The notes below the pieces were generated by a model. That model was given only the letters and a program-made list of their open reading frames with translations. It made no database searches and was not told the DNA's origin. A stretch of DNA of 64,000 nt from Candidatus Polarisedimenticola svalbardensis (GTDB lineage: Bacteria; Acidobacteriota; Polarisedimenticolia; Polarisedimenticolales; Polarisedimenticolaceae). The DNA is taken from positions 1-64,000 of the forward strand of contig JACXWD010000008.1 in assembly GCA_014764515.1 (NCBI GenBank), read 5' to 3'. Below, in pieces: positions 18,085 to 27,131 of this stretch. The stretch's first letter is position 1; every line of letters begins with the position of its first letter. Made by a program: the position numbers and the translations under genes.

Positions 18085-18624
18085 ATGGAACAGAAGGTCA
18101 TGGAAATTTGGCCCGAGATTGACTGGATCAAAGATCCGGTTCTCAAGGCTGCGGTGCTGAAATGCTGGGTGCTGGCGTTCGAGCGCAGCCCCCTCACCCC
18201 CCAGGACCTGGAAGAGATTCCGTTCACCCTGCTGGTCCCGGGCTGCAAGGCGACGTTCATGCAGCACAAGCGCTGCGTGGTGCACATTGCCCGGAAATCG
18301 GCGGAAGCGATGGACGAGTTCCTGGGGCACCAGTTGCCGATCCACATGGACACCGTCATTGCCGGAGCGATCCTGGCCGACGTCGGCAAGCTCCTGGAAT
18401 ACGAGCTGGTGGAAGGCAAGGCTGTGCAGAGCGACCGGGGAAGGAAGCTGCGGCACCCGTTCACCGGCGTCGCCCTGGCCATGGAGTGCGGCATCCCCGA
18501 CAGTGTCAGCCACATCATCGCCACCCACGCAGGCGAGGGGGACATGGTCAAACGCACCACCGAGGCCTACATCGTCCACCATGCCGACTTCATGAGCTAT
18601 CTCCCCTTCAAGAATCTAGCCTGA
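18085..18624 (+). CDS. HD-domain-like protein with a degenerate HD motif
   Basis: A 179-residue protein that resembles a compact HD phosphohydrolase. An early His-rich segment (QHKRCVVHIA, about residues 60-69) is followed by AILADVGKLLEYE, where the family has LLHDIGK. Here the His of the HD pair is Ala97/98-region and the Asp is kept. Further histidines follow in RHPFTG, ATHAGEGD and IVHHADF. Metal binding may therefore be altered, and the activity is unknown. It is the first gene of the citrate-lyase operon, 16 bp before the PrpD-like gene, which suggests a regulatory or accessory role in that pathway. Confidence 0.65.
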   Translation: MEQKVMEIWPEIDWIKDPVLKAAVLKCWVLAFERSPLTPQDLEEIPFTLLVPGCKATFMQHKRCVVHIARKSAEAMDEFLGHQLPIHMDTVIAGAILADVGKLLEYELVEGKAVQSDRGRKLRHPFTGVALAMECGIPDSVSHIIATHAGEGDMVKRTTEAYIVHHADFMSYLPFKNLA

Positions 18625-18639
18625 CCAAGGAGTTTCATC

Positions 18640-20031
18640 ATGCCCGCAAACCTGGATCTCATTAGCGGAAAATGGGCCGTCTGGGCCAGCAATCTGAAAT
18701 ACGACATGATCCCCGCCGAAGCGGTGAAGGAGGCCAAGCGCTACCTGCTGGACTCCATCGGTTGCGCCCTGGGCGGATACCAGCAGCACGACGTGAAGAT
18801 CGCCCTGGAAGTCCTTGGCGAACACGCCGGCGCAGGCAACACCACCGTCATCGGCTCCGGCGCCAAGGTCGACCCAGTGACCTCGTCGCTGCTCAACGCC
18901 CTGATGGTCCGGTGCATGGACTACAACGACATCTACTGGAAGCAGGATCCGTCCCATCCGACGGATATCATCCCGGCCGCCCTGTCCATCGGCGAACGGT
19001 GCAGCCTTGGCGGCAAGGAACTGATTACCGGGATCATCCTGGGCCATGAGACCGAAATGCGGATGTGCGAAGCTGCGTTCCCCGGCATCCGGGAGCGGGG
19101 CTGGCATCACGCCACCATCACCGGCTTCTGCTCGCCGGTAGTGGCCGGCGCCCTCCTGGGCCTGGACGCGGAGAAGCTGCAGCACGCCATCGGCATCGGC
19201 GCCTGCCGCCACGCAACCTTCGGCGCCGCCGTGGCCGGCAAGCTGACCATGATGAAGAACACCGTCTCCCCCATGGCAACCCAGAGCGGCGTCCTGGCTG
19301 CGCTGCTGGCGGAAAAGGGCTACACCGGCCCGGAGCATATTTTCGAGGGCAAGGAAGGGCTGGTGCACTGCATGGGCCCGGACTGGAAGCTGGACATCCT
19401 CACCGAAGGGCTGGGCGATTCCTGGCGGATCATGCAGTGCGGCATGAAGGCCTACCCTACCGAAGCGCTGACCCATGCCCCGATCTCGGTCACCCTGGAC
19501 CTGGTCAATGAACACGACCTTAAGCCGGACGACATCGAAAAGGTCCACATCCGATCCCTGGAGCGGGCTGCGGACATCCTGTCCGACCCGTCCAAGTACG
19601 ACCCCCGCACCAAAGAGACTGCCGACCACAGCCTGCCGTACGTCATCGCCGCGGCGATTACCGATCGCATGGTCACGCCGGCCCAGTTCAAGATGGATCG
19701 CATCATGGATCCTGTGCTCAGAGCCCAGCTCAACAAGATCGAGGTGGTTGCCGACGACGAGATCGAGGCGCTGTTCCCCGATCTGCAGCGGGTCATCGTC
19801 ACCATCCACACCACCGACGGCCGGGAACTGACCAAGCAGGTCGACTACCCCAAGGGCGACCCTCGCAACCCGCTCACCGACCAGGAAATCGAAGAGAAAT
19901 TCGACGCCCTGTGCGAGCCGGTGCTCACCGAAGAGGCGCGGACCAGGATCAAGGACGCCGTCTGGAACCTGGAGAACCTGGGGTTCATCAGTGAATTGCT
20001 GGAAATGACCACCACCGACACCGGAGCGTAA
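18640..20031 (+). CDS. MmgE/PrpD family protein (2-methylcitrate dehydratase-like)
   Basis: A 463-residue cytosolic protein of the MmgE/PrpD family, whose members include 2-methylcitrate dehydratase, cis-aconitate decarboxylase and iminodisuccinate epimerase. Family features are RYLLDSIGCALGG near the N-terminus, MDYNDIYWKQDPSHPTD-like substrate-site residues around 105-120, GFCSPVVAGALLGLD, and MKAYPTEALTHAPI near 270. AAGGAG precedes the ATG. The stop is 2 bp from the aconitase start. The neighbouring aconitase and citrate lyase suggest a tricarboxylate substrate, but which one cannot be told from sequence. Confidence 0.88.
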   Translation: MPANLDLISGKWAVWASNLKYDMIPAEAVKEAKRYLLDSIGCALGGYQQHDVKIALEVLGEHAGAGNTTVIGSGAKVDPVTSSLLNALMVRCMDYNDIYWKQDPSHPTDIIPAALSIGERCSLGGKELITGIILGHETEMRMCEAAFPGIRERGWHHATITGFCSPVVAGALLGLDAEKLQHAIGIGACRHATFGAAVAGKLTMMKNTVSPMATQSGVLAALLAEKGYTGPEHIFEGKEGLVHCMGPDWKLDILTEGLGDSWRIMQCGMKAYPTEALTHAPISVTLDLVNEHDLKPDDIEKVHIRSLERAADILSDPSKYDPRTKETADHSLPYVIAAAITDRMVTPAQFKMDRIMDPVLRAQLNKIEVVADDEIEALFPDLQRVIVTIHTTDGRELTKQVDYPKGDPRNPLTDQEIEEKFDALCEPVLTEEARTRIKDAVWNLENLGFISELLEMTTTDTGA

Positions 20032-20033
20032 TC

Positions 20034-21971
20034 ATGGGTCAGACAATAGCCGAGAAGATCGCCCAGTCCCACATGGTTGCAGGGCCGAAGGACCGGCCGC
20101 TCAAGGCCGGAGACTTCCTGACCGTGCGGCCGGATCACATCATGACCCACGACAACACCGCCGCGGTGATGAACAAGTTCCGGGCCATCGGCGTGCCGAA
20201 GGTCAAACACCCGGACCAGCCGGTCTACATCCTGGATCACGATATCCAGAACCGCAGCGACGCCAACCTGGCCAAGTACCGCAACATCGAAGCGTTCGCC
20301 AAGGAGAACGGGGTCGACTTCTACCCTGCCGGCACCGGCATCGGCCACCAGATCATGTGCGAGCAGCTCTACGTCCGGCCCGGCCTCCTGGTGGTTGGAT
20401 CCGACTCCCACTCCAACATGTACGGCGCCCTGTCGGCCCTGGGCACGCCGGTGGTCCGAACCGACGCCGCCGCCATCTGGTCCACCGGCGAGTTCTGGTG
20501 GCAGATCCCGCCGACGGTGAAGGTCCACCTGACCGGCAAGCTTCCGGCAGGCGCAACCGGCAAGGACGTCATCATTACCCTGTGCGGCCGGTACAACCAG
20601 GGCGAGGTGTTGAACACCGTTATCGAGTTCCACGGTCCGGGGGTGGCGACCCTGTCCATGGATGAGCGCTTCTCCATTAGCAACATGACCACCGAGTGGG
20701 GCGGACTGGCCGGCTGGTTCCCGGCGGACGACGTCACCGGAAAATTCATCACCGCACGGCTGGAGCGCATTCCCGCCGAACGTTTGAAGAAAGCCGATCT
20801 TGCCCACTGGAACAGGGACGTGCTGCGGCCGGATCCGGACGCCGCCTACGCGGCGGAGATCGAACTGGACCTCTCGACCATCACGCCCCATCTCGCCGGG
20901 CCAGACTCGGTCCAGGTCATGACGTCCCTTTCGGATATGGAATCCCAGGCGATCCCGGTCCACAAGGCGTACCTGGTTTCCTGCGTCAACTCCCGCCTCT
21001 CCGACCTCCAAGCGGCGGCAGAGGTTGTGCGCGGGAAGAAGATCGCCGACGGGGTCGGGTTCTATATCGCCGCCGCTTCCCGGGAAGTGGAGGACGACGC
21101 CCGTGCCGGCGGTGCGTGGCAGGCACTGCTGGACGCCGGGGCGACCGCCCTTCCTCCAGGCTGCGGTCCCTGTATCGGCCTGGGCACCGGGCTGCTTGAA
21201 GACGGGGAGGTCGGCATATCGGCGACCAACCGGAACTTCAAAGGGAGGATGGGGTCCAGGGAGGCCCGCTGCTACCTGGCCAGCCCGGCGGTTGTTGCCG
21301 CCTCGGCCCTTGCAGGAACCATCAAGGGTCCCGAAGGACTGCCCAGCGGCGGAAAGGTAAGCACCACCATCGTCCGGACCGCTAGCCGTGGGGCGGAGGC
21401 AGGCGCCGTCGAGATACTGGACGGGTTCCCCACCAGTATCACCGGGCGGCTGGTATACCTCCCCCAGGACAACCTCAACACCGACGGCATCTACGGCAAG
21501 GACTACACCTACCGGGAAGACATGACCCCGGAAATGATGGCCGGCGTGGTCATGGAAAACTACGATCCGGAATTCGCCGGGCTGAGCCGCCCCGGCGACA
21601 TCATGGTGGGAGGCTTCAACTTCGGAACGGGCTCCAGCCGGGAGCAGGCGGTCACCGCACTGCAGGCGGCAAAAATCGCCCTGGTTGCCGCAGGCAGCTA
21701 CTCGCAGACCTACCTCAGGAATGCGTTCAATAACGGCATGCCGTGCATCGCAAGCCCGGAACTGGTGGAGGCGTTGCGCCTGTACTACCGGGACCGGATC
21801 GATGCCGGGGCCAAAACCATCCACGGAGACGAGATCACCGTCGATTTCGCCTCCGGCGTCATCACGTGGAACGGGACCGGCTTCGGCTTCCCGACCCTGG
21901 GGGAAGTCCCCCAGGCCCTGGTGCTGGCCGGCGGCGTTGAAAACCAGGTACGGACTACCCTCGGCCTCTGA
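20034..21971 (+). CDS. single-chain aconitase, Aquifex-type
   Basis: A 645-residue Fe-S hydro-lyase of the aconitase/isopropylmalate isomerase superfamily with large and small domains in one chain. It is shorter than AcnA (about 890) and fits the 'Aquifex type' putative aconitase. The [4Fe-4S] ligands are in LVSCVNSR and PPGCGPCIGLG. The swivel domain contains GFNFGTGSSREQA near residue 530. GSDSHSNMYGALSALG and the HDNTAAVMNKF segment are substrate-side motifs. It is tightly spaced between the PrpD-like and IDH-like genes, which supports citrate/isocitrate or a close homologue as substrate. Confidence 0.92.
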   Translation: MGQTIAEKIAQSHMVAGPKDRPLKAGDFLTVRPDHIMTHDNTAAVMNKFRAIGVPKVKHPDQPVYILDHDIQNRSDANLAKYRNIEAFAKENGVDFYPAGTGIGHQIMCEQLYVRPGLLVVGSDSHSNMYGALSALGTPVVRTDAAAIWSTGEFWWQIPPTVKVHLTGKLPAGATGKDVIITLCGRYNQGEVLNTVIEFHGPGVATLSMDERFSISNMTTEWGGLAGWFPADDVTGKFITARLERIPAERLKKADLAHWNRDVLRPDPDAAYAAEIELDLSTITPHLAGPDSVQVMTSLSDMESQAIPVHKAYLVSCVNSRLSDLQAAAEVVRGKKIADGVGFYIAAASREVEDDARAGGAWQALLDAGATALPPGCGPCIGLGTGLLEDGEVGISATNRNFKGRMGSREARCYLASPAVVAASALAGTIKGPEGLPSGGKVSTTIVRTASRGAEAGAVEILDGFPTSITGRLVYLPQDNLNTDGIYGKDYTYREDMTPEMMAGVVMENYDPEFAGLSRPGDIMVGGFNFGTGSSREQAVTALQAAKIALVAAGSYSQTYLRNAFNNGMPCIASPELVEALRLYYRDRIDAGAKTIHGDEITVDFASGVITWNGTGFGFPTLGEVPQALVLAGGVENQVRTTLGL

Positions 21972-21991
21972 GCCGGAATTAGGAGAATAAA

Positions 21992-23179
21992 ATGGCCAGG
22001 CACACTATCGTCAGCATGCCAGGTGACGGCGTCGGCGCCGTCGTTCTTCCGGAAGCGATCCGGGTCCTCGAAGCGGCCGGCTTCCAGGCCGACTATGTCC
22101 ACGGCGACATCGGATGGGATTTCTGGATCAAGGAAGGAAACCCGCTCCCGGACCGCACCATCGCGCTGCTGGAAAAGCACAAGCTCGGCCTGTTCGGCGC
22201 CATCACGTCCAAGCCGAAGCCACAGGCTTCCGCCGAACTGGCCGCCGAACTGCAGGGCCAGGGTCTGGTGTATTACAGCCCGATCGTCACCATGCGCCAG
22301 CGCTTCAACCTGGATATCTGCATCCGGCCGTGCCGCTCGTTCAAAGGCAATCCGCTGAATTTCATCCGGCGCACCGCCGACGGCGGATTCGAAGAGCCGA
22401 TGGTGGACGCGGTGATCTTCCGGCAGAACACCGAGGGCATGTACGCAGGGGTCGAATGGACCAACCCGCCGGCGAATGTTCACGACGCCCTGGCAACCCA
22501 TCCCCGGTTCAAGAAGTTCGCCGATACTCCGCCTGAAGAACTGGCGATCTCCACCCGCATCTTTACTCGCAACGGCTGCCGGCGGATCATCACCGCAGCT
22601 TTCAAATACGCCAAGAAACACGGCTACAAGTCGGTGACGGTGTGCGAGAAGCCGAACGTTCTCCGTGAAACCTCCGGCATGATGGAAGAGATCGCCGGCG
22701 AGGTCCAGAAGGACTTCCCGGACATCCAGCACTGGTCCACCAACATCGACGCCCAGATGATGTGGCTGACCAAGGTCCCTGAAGATTACGGCGTCATCGT
22801 CGCCGGCAACCTGTTCGGCGACATCACCTCCGACGCCTTCGCCGGCCTGACCGGTGGCCTTGGCTTCGCCTGCTCCGGCAACATCGGTGACGAGGTCGCC
22901 GTGTTCGAGCCGACCCACGGGTCGGCGCCGAAGTACGCCGAGCTCGACCCGCCGATCGTGAATCCGGCAGCCATGATCCTCACCGGCGCCATGCTCCTGG
23001 ACCACATAGGCGAAACCGCCAAGGCGAACGCCGTCCGGAAAGCAGTAGCTGCCGTGGTGGAAGAGGGCAAGGTCCGAACCTACGACATGATGAAGATCCG
23101 TGGCGGATCCGATTCCATCGCCAAGGGAGCGGCCACCAGCTCCCAGTTCGCAGACGCCGTTATCGCGAAGCTGGGGTAG
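21992..23179 (+). CDS. isocitrate/isopropylmalate dehydrogenase family protein, probably isocitrate dehydrogenase
   Basis: A 395-residue beta-decarboxylating dehydrogenase. Family motifs are the N-terminal MPGDGVGAVVLPE, IFRQNTEGMYAGVE (the substrate loop in IDH style), Lys and Asp in the NIDAQMM and GNLFGDITSDAFAGLTGGLG regions, and FEPTHGSAPKYA. The R-x-NTEG-x-Y-x-G pattern favours isocitrate over isopropylmalate. Residues for NAD versus NADP choice were not resolved. AGGAG precedes the ATG. Operon position between aconitase and citrate lyase supports isocitrate and 2-oxoglutarate; homoisocitrate or a methyl homologue remains possible. Confidence 0.85.
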   Translation: MARHTIVSMPGDGVGAVVLPEAIRVLEAAGFQADYVHGDIGWDFWIKEGNPLPDRTIALLEKHKLGLFGAITSKPKPQASAELAAELQGQGLVYYSPIVTMRQRFNLDICIRPCRSFKGNPLNFIRRTADGGFEEPMVDAVIFRQNTEGMYAGVEWTNPPANVHDALATHPRFKKFADTPPEELAISTRIFTRNGCRRIITAAFKYAKKHGYKSVTVCEKPNVLRETSGMMEEIAGEVQKDFPDIQHWSTNIDAQMMWLTKVPEDYGVIVAGNLFGDITSDAFAGLTGGLGFACSGNIGDEVAVFEPTHGSAPKYAELDPPIVNPAAMILTGAMLLDHIGETAKANAVRKAVAAVVEEGKVRTYDMMKIRGGSDSIAKGAATSSQFADAVIAKLG

Positions 23180-23182
23180 ACG

Positions 23183-24382
23183 ATGGCACCGGGCGCAGGG
23201 CAGGCAGGCAACGACGACACCCGCTCGGACTGCTTTGTCCGGATCACCCCGGCAAACGGCGGCGGGCTGGATCTGCAGATCGAATCCAAGGTCGAGTTGT
23301 ACTACGGCGATTCGATCCGGAAGCAGGCAACCGCCGCCTTGGACGCCGCCGGGGTTCGGGACGCTCGTGTCGAGGTCCGGGACCAGGGCGCCCTGCCGTT
23401 TGCCATCGAAGCCCGGCTGGAGGCGGCCGCCCGGCTGGCCGGCTACCTGGACGGAAAGCCGGACCTGCCGGAACCGGCTCCGCTGCCGCCGGTATCGGAC
23501 CGAAACCGGCTGCGCCGGTCCCGGCTCTACGTTCCGGGGAACGACCCGAAGCTCATGATCGGCGCCGGCCTCCACGGAGCCGATGGTGTGATCCTCGACC
23601 TCGAAGACTCGGTGCACGCCGATGCCAAGGACGCCGCCCGTCTCCTGGTGCGGAACGCACTCTGCTGCATCGAATTCGGACACTCGGAACGAATGGTCCG
23701 GATCAACCCGGAGCCGATGGCGATACCGGACCTTGCGGCGGTGATCCCGGCCAGGCCGGACCTCATCCTGATCCCGAAGGTTGAAGACGCCGACCAGGTT
23801 GCCAGGGTGGACGCCGCCATCAACCGGATCCTGGGAGAAGTCGGCGAGCACCGGCCGATCTGGCTCATGCCGATCCTGGAATCGGGCAAGGGGATCGAGA
23901 ACGCCTTTGAAATCGCCAGGGCGTCGGAGAGGGTTGGGGCCCTGACCATCGGTCTCGAGGATTACACCGCCGACCTGGGCGTCGTCAAAACCAGGGACGG
24001 AGCGGAAACTCTCTGGGCGCGCTCGCGCGTGGTGAACGCGGCGGCGGCGGCAGGGGTCCAGGCCATCGATTCGGTTTACGGCGATGTGGCCGACGAGGAA
24101 GGACTAAGAGCCTGGGGCGAGAGATCCCGCGCCCTCGGTTTCCAGGGCATGGGGTGCGTCCATCCCCGGCAGGTGCCGGTAGTCCACGATGCCTACTCCC
24201 CCTCTGAGCAGGAAGTGGACAAGGCGCTGCAGATCGTCCACGCCTTCGAAGAGGCCCAGAAGCTGGGGCTGGCGGTGGTCAGCCTGGGCTCCAAGATGAT
24301 CGACCCGCCGGTTGTGGAGCGGGCCAGGCGCCTGGTGGAACAGGCCCGCAAGGCAGGCCGCGTCCAGGAGGAACAGTCATGA
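23183..24382 (+). CDS. citDE: fused citrate lyase gamma (CitD) and beta (CitE) subunits
   Basis: One 399-residue chain. Residues about 16-90 match the acyl-carrier subunit CitD (DCFVRITPA, then VELYYGDSIRKQ, then DQGALPFAIEARLEAA). From about 112 it is CitE of the HpcH/HpaI fold (RRSRLYVPGNDPKLM, GVILDLEDSVH with acidic Mg ligands, PILESGKG, GCVHPRQVPVV). In known CitD the prosthetic-group Ser lies two residues before the conserved Asp (ESxD); here that position is Arg14, with only Ser15 nearby. Its stop overlaps the citF start by four bases. A fused CitD-CitE is unusual. Confidence 0.85.
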   Translation: MAPGAGQAGNDDTRSDCFVRITPANGGGLDLQIESKVELYYGDSIRKQATAALDAAGVRDARVEVRDQGALPFAIEARLEAAARLAGYLDGKPDLPEPAPLPPVSDRNRLRRSRLYVPGNDPKLMIGAGLHGADGVILDLEDSVHADAKDAARLLVRNALCCIEFGHSERMVRINPEPMAIPDLAAVIPARPDLILIPKVEDADQVARVDAAINRILGEVGEHRPIWLMPILESGKGIENAFEIARASERVGALTIGLEDYTADLGVVKTRDGAETLWARSRVVNAAAAAGVQAIDSVYGDVADEEGLRAWGERSRALGFQGMGCVHPRQVPVVHDAYSPSEQEVDKALQIVHAFEEAQKLGLAVVSLGSKMIDPPVVERARRLVEQARKAGRVQEEQS

Positions 24383-25944
24383 GCGGGAAGACCGGATTCG
24401 AGGTCAACGCCGCAGGGCGCAAGGTTCCGGTGGAGGCCAACGGCAAAACCCAGATCCCGTTCCCGGGGCTGGGGAAACAGCTGCCGCAAGGGCGCAAGGC
24501 GGCGCCGCCTGTGAGGTCGGCCGCCTACTACCCTGCCGACGGCGACAAGCGCGTTCCCGATCTCAAGACCGCTCTCGAGAAGTGCGGCCTGAAATCGGGT
24601 ATGACCGTCTCCAGCCACCACCATTTCCGCAACGGCGATTTCATCGCACTCAAGACGCTGCAGGCTGCCGCCGAAATCGGCGCCAGGGACCTGATGTGGT
24701 TCCCCTCCGCCTCGTTCCCCTGCCAGGCCCCGGTGGTGGACCTGATGGAACAGGGGGTGGTGCATCATATTGAAGGGAGCATGAACGGCCCGCTGGGAGA
24801 CTACTGTTCCCAGGGAAAGATGAAAGGCCTGGGAGTGCTGCGCTCTCACGGCGGCCGCTGGCAGGCGATCCAGGATGGCGAGATCCACGTGGATATCGCA
24901 GTTATCGCTGCCCCTACCGCCGACCCGTTCGGCAACTGCGACGGCAGCCACGGCCCGTCGGCGTGCGGCTCCCTCGGTTTCGCCCTGGCCGACTCGATCT
25001 ACGCCGACCACGTCATTGCGGTTACCGACAACCTGGTGCCGTTCCCCTGTGTGCCGTGGCAGATCCAGGGTAACAACGTGGACTACGTGGTGGAGGTGGA
25101 CCAGGTCGGCGATCCGTCCAAGATCGTTTCCGGCACCACCCAGATCACCCGGTCTCCGGAACGACTCCGTATCGCAAAACAGATCGCCACCCTGTTGCGT
25201 GACGCCGGGATCATGAAGGACGGCTTTTCATTCCAGGCCGGCGCCGGCGGCATCGCCCTGGCCTTCGTCGGATACCTCAAGGAGATGATGCGGCAGGACG
25301 GCGTCCGGGCCCGCTTCGTCCGGGGAGGATCGACTTCGTACCTTGTGGACCTTCTGAACGAAGGACTCACCGACTACATCCTGGACGGCCAGACCTTCGA
25401 CCTGGCCGGTGTGGCCAGCATCGGTGAGAACCCCCGGCATCTTGCGACATCGCCGTTCACCTCCTACAACCACCACGGCAAGGGGAACTTCGCCTCCATG
25501 GTCGATGCAGTCGTCCTCGGGGCGACCGAAGTCGACGTCAATTTCAACGCCAATGTCGTCACCCACTCCGACGGCCGGCTTCTCCACGGGATCGGCGGCT
25601 GGCAGAACTGCCTGCATTCCGGCTGCACCATCCTGGCGATCCCCAGTTTCAGAGACCGCATTCCGGTGATCGTGGATCAGGTAACAACCCTGACCGGTCC
25701 CGGCGAACTGATCGACGTGGTGGCCACCGAGCGGGGCATCGCGATCAACCCCCGTCGCACCGACCTGCTGGACGCCCTCAAGGGATCCAAACTGCCGATC
25801 CGTCCCATCGAGGAGATCAAGGCGGAAGTGGAACGGTTTTGTGGCGGCCCGCCGCAGAAACCTGTCCTCACCGACGATCCGGTGGCGATCATCAAATGGG
25901 TGGACGGCACGGTCCTGGACACGGTCTGGAAGGTCGGGAAATAA
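24379..25944 (+). CDS. citF: citrate lyase alpha subunit (citrate:acetyl-ACP transferase)
   Basis: A 521-residue CoA-transferase-fold protein that swaps the acetyl group on the carrier for citrate. The full CitF pattern is visible: KSGMTVSSHHHFRNGD near residue 75, then SFPCQAPVVDLMEQG, DPFGNCDGSHGPSACGSLG, FQAGAGGIALAF, and the C-terminal VTTLTGPGELIDVVATERGIAINPRR. The ATG overlaps the citDE stop. It acts with the fused CitD-CitE to cleave citrate to acetate and oxaloacetate. No citC, citX or citG maturation gene is near, so activation would need genes elsewhere or a different mechanism. Confidence 0.93.
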   Translation: MSGKTGFEVNAAGRKVPVEANGKTQIPFPGLGKQLPQGRKAAPPVRSAAYYPADGDKRVPDLKTALEKCGLKSGMTVSSHHHFRNGDFIALKTLQAAAEIGARDLMWFPSASFPCQAPVVDLMEQGVVHHIEGSMNGPLGDYCSQGKMKGLGVLRSHGGRWQAIQDGEIHVDIAVIAAPTADPFGNCDGSHGPSACGSLGFALADSIYADHVIAVTDNLVPFPCVPWQIQGNNVDYVVEVDQVGDPSKIVSGTTQITRSPERLRIAKQIATLLRDAGIMKDGFSFQAGAGGIALAFVGYLKEMMRQDGVRARFVRGGSTSYLVDLLNEGLTDYILDGQTFDLAGVASIGENPRHLATSPFTSYNHHGKGNFASMVDAVVLGATEVDVNFNANVVTHSDGRLLHGIGGWQNCLHSGCTILAIPSFRDRIPVIVDQVTTLTGPGELIDVVATERGIAINPRRTDLLDALKGSKLPIRPIEEIKAEVERFCGGPPQKPVLTDDPVAIIKWVDGTVLDTVWKVGK

Positions 25945-25995
25945 TCGGGAACCCGGGACAGGGTTCGTCCGTTTAGTGAACCGGGAGGGAGAACC

Positions 25996-26193
25996 ATGTT
26001 CAAGTTTTTGCTCTGGTGCATCCTGCTGGTGCTGTGCTGGCCCCTGGCCCTGCTGGCGATCCTGCTCTACCCCGTGATCTGGCTGCTCACCCTGCCTTTC
26101 CGCCTGCTGGGAATCGCGGTGGAAGGTGTGTTCCAGTTCGTCCGCGCCGTGATCCTCCTGCCCGCCCGCATCCTGCGCCTGGGAAAAGCCTGA
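25996..26193 (+). CDS. small hydrophobic membrane protein
   Basis: A 65-residue protein, nearly all hydrophobic, with two likely membrane segments (about 3-32 and 36-56) and a basic C-terminus (RILRLGKA). GGGAGGGAG six bases before the ATG is a strong ribosome site, which argues that it is translated. It lies between citF and ppk2 on the same strand. No family is recognised. Confidence 0.7.
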   Translation: MFKFLLWCILLVLCWPLALLAILLYPVIWLLTLPFRLLGIAVEGVFQFVRAVILLPARILRLGKA

Positions 26194-26248
26194 CCTTGGC
26201 AACCGACCTGGAATGTCATAAGTTCTGACTATTCAGGAGGTTGCTGCC

Positions 26249-27076
26249 GTGGGAAACAAGTCCTCGAAAAAGAAGCCCAAGGAAGAGGTCGAGAAGCCCG
26301 GAATCCTGACCAAGAAGGATTACGAGACCGAGCTGGCCCGCCTGCAGGTGGAACTTGTGAAGCTCCAGGAGTGGATCAAGGAAAACGGCCTGAAGGTGGT
26401 GGTCATCTTCGAGGGCCGGGACGCAGCCGGCAAGGGCGGCACCATCAAGCGGATCACCCAGAAGTTGAACCCCCGGGTTTGCCGGGTGGTCGCCCTGGGC
26501 ACCCCGACGGAGCGAGAAACCACCCAGTGGTATTTCCAGCGCTACGTCCCCCACCTCCCCGCCGCCGGAGAAATGGTTCTGTTCGACCGCAGCTGGTACA
26601 ACCGGGCCGGCGTTGAGCGGGTCATGGATTTCTGCACCGACGAGGAGTACAAGGAGTTTCTCAGGTCCTGCCCCGAGTTCGAGCGCATGCTGGTCCGCTC
26701 CGGCATCATCCTGATCAAGTACTGGTTCTCCGTCAGCAACGAGGAGCAGGAGCGGCGTTTCCAGGCCCGGCTGCTGGACCCGACCAAGCGCTGGAAACTG
26801 AGTCCGATGGACCTGGAATCTCGGGCGCGCTGGGTGGAGTATTCCCGGGCCAAGGACCAGATGTTCGCCTACACCGACATCAAGCAGGCAGCCTGGTATG
26901 TGGTTGAAGCCGACGTCAAGAAAAGGGCCCGCCTGAACTGCATCCATCACCTGCTGAGCATGATCCCCTACGATGACCACACCCCGGAGCCGATCGAGCT
27001 CCCGCCCAGGCAGGAAAGAGGCGGATATATCAGGCCTCCCATGAGCGATCAGACCTTTATTCCCGAGGTGTATTGA
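26249..27076 (+). CDS. ppk2: polyphosphate kinase 2 family protein
   Basis: A 275-residue PPK2 that transfers phosphate between inorganic polyphosphate and nucleotides. Walker A is FEGRDAAGKGG (about residues 54-64), and FDRSWYNRAGVE is the Walker B and lid region. RWKLSPMDLESRARW and the TDIKQAAWYVVEADVKKRARLN segment are typical of class I enzymes, which favour NDP phosphorylation. The start is GTG, with CAGGAGG upstream. The protein starts with a Lys-rich tail. The class assignment is by overall pattern, not tested. Confidence 0.92.
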   Translation: MGNKSSKKKPKEEVEKPGILTKKDYETELARLQVELVKLQEWIKENGLKVVVIFEGRDAAGKGGTIKRITQKLNPRVCRVVALGTPTERETTQWYFQRYVPHLPAAGEMVLFDRSWYNRAGVERVMDFCTDEEYKEFLRSCPEFERMLVRSGIILIKYWFSVSNEEQERRFQARLLDPTKRWKLSPMDLESRARWVEYSRAKDQMFAYTDIKQAAWYVVEADVKKRARLNCIHHLLSMIPYDDHTPEPIELPPRQERGGYIRPPMSDQTFIPEVY

Positions 27077-27131
27077 CCCTGATTTGACGCTGCTGCCGCC
27101 GGAACCCATGTTTTCTCCGGAGGTATGCAGC

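Noticed and set aside
19845..23851. two very long minus-strand ORFs across the aconitase, IDH and citDE genes
   Set aside because: They are antisense shadows caused by codon bias; the plus-strand genes have full family motifs and ribosome sites.
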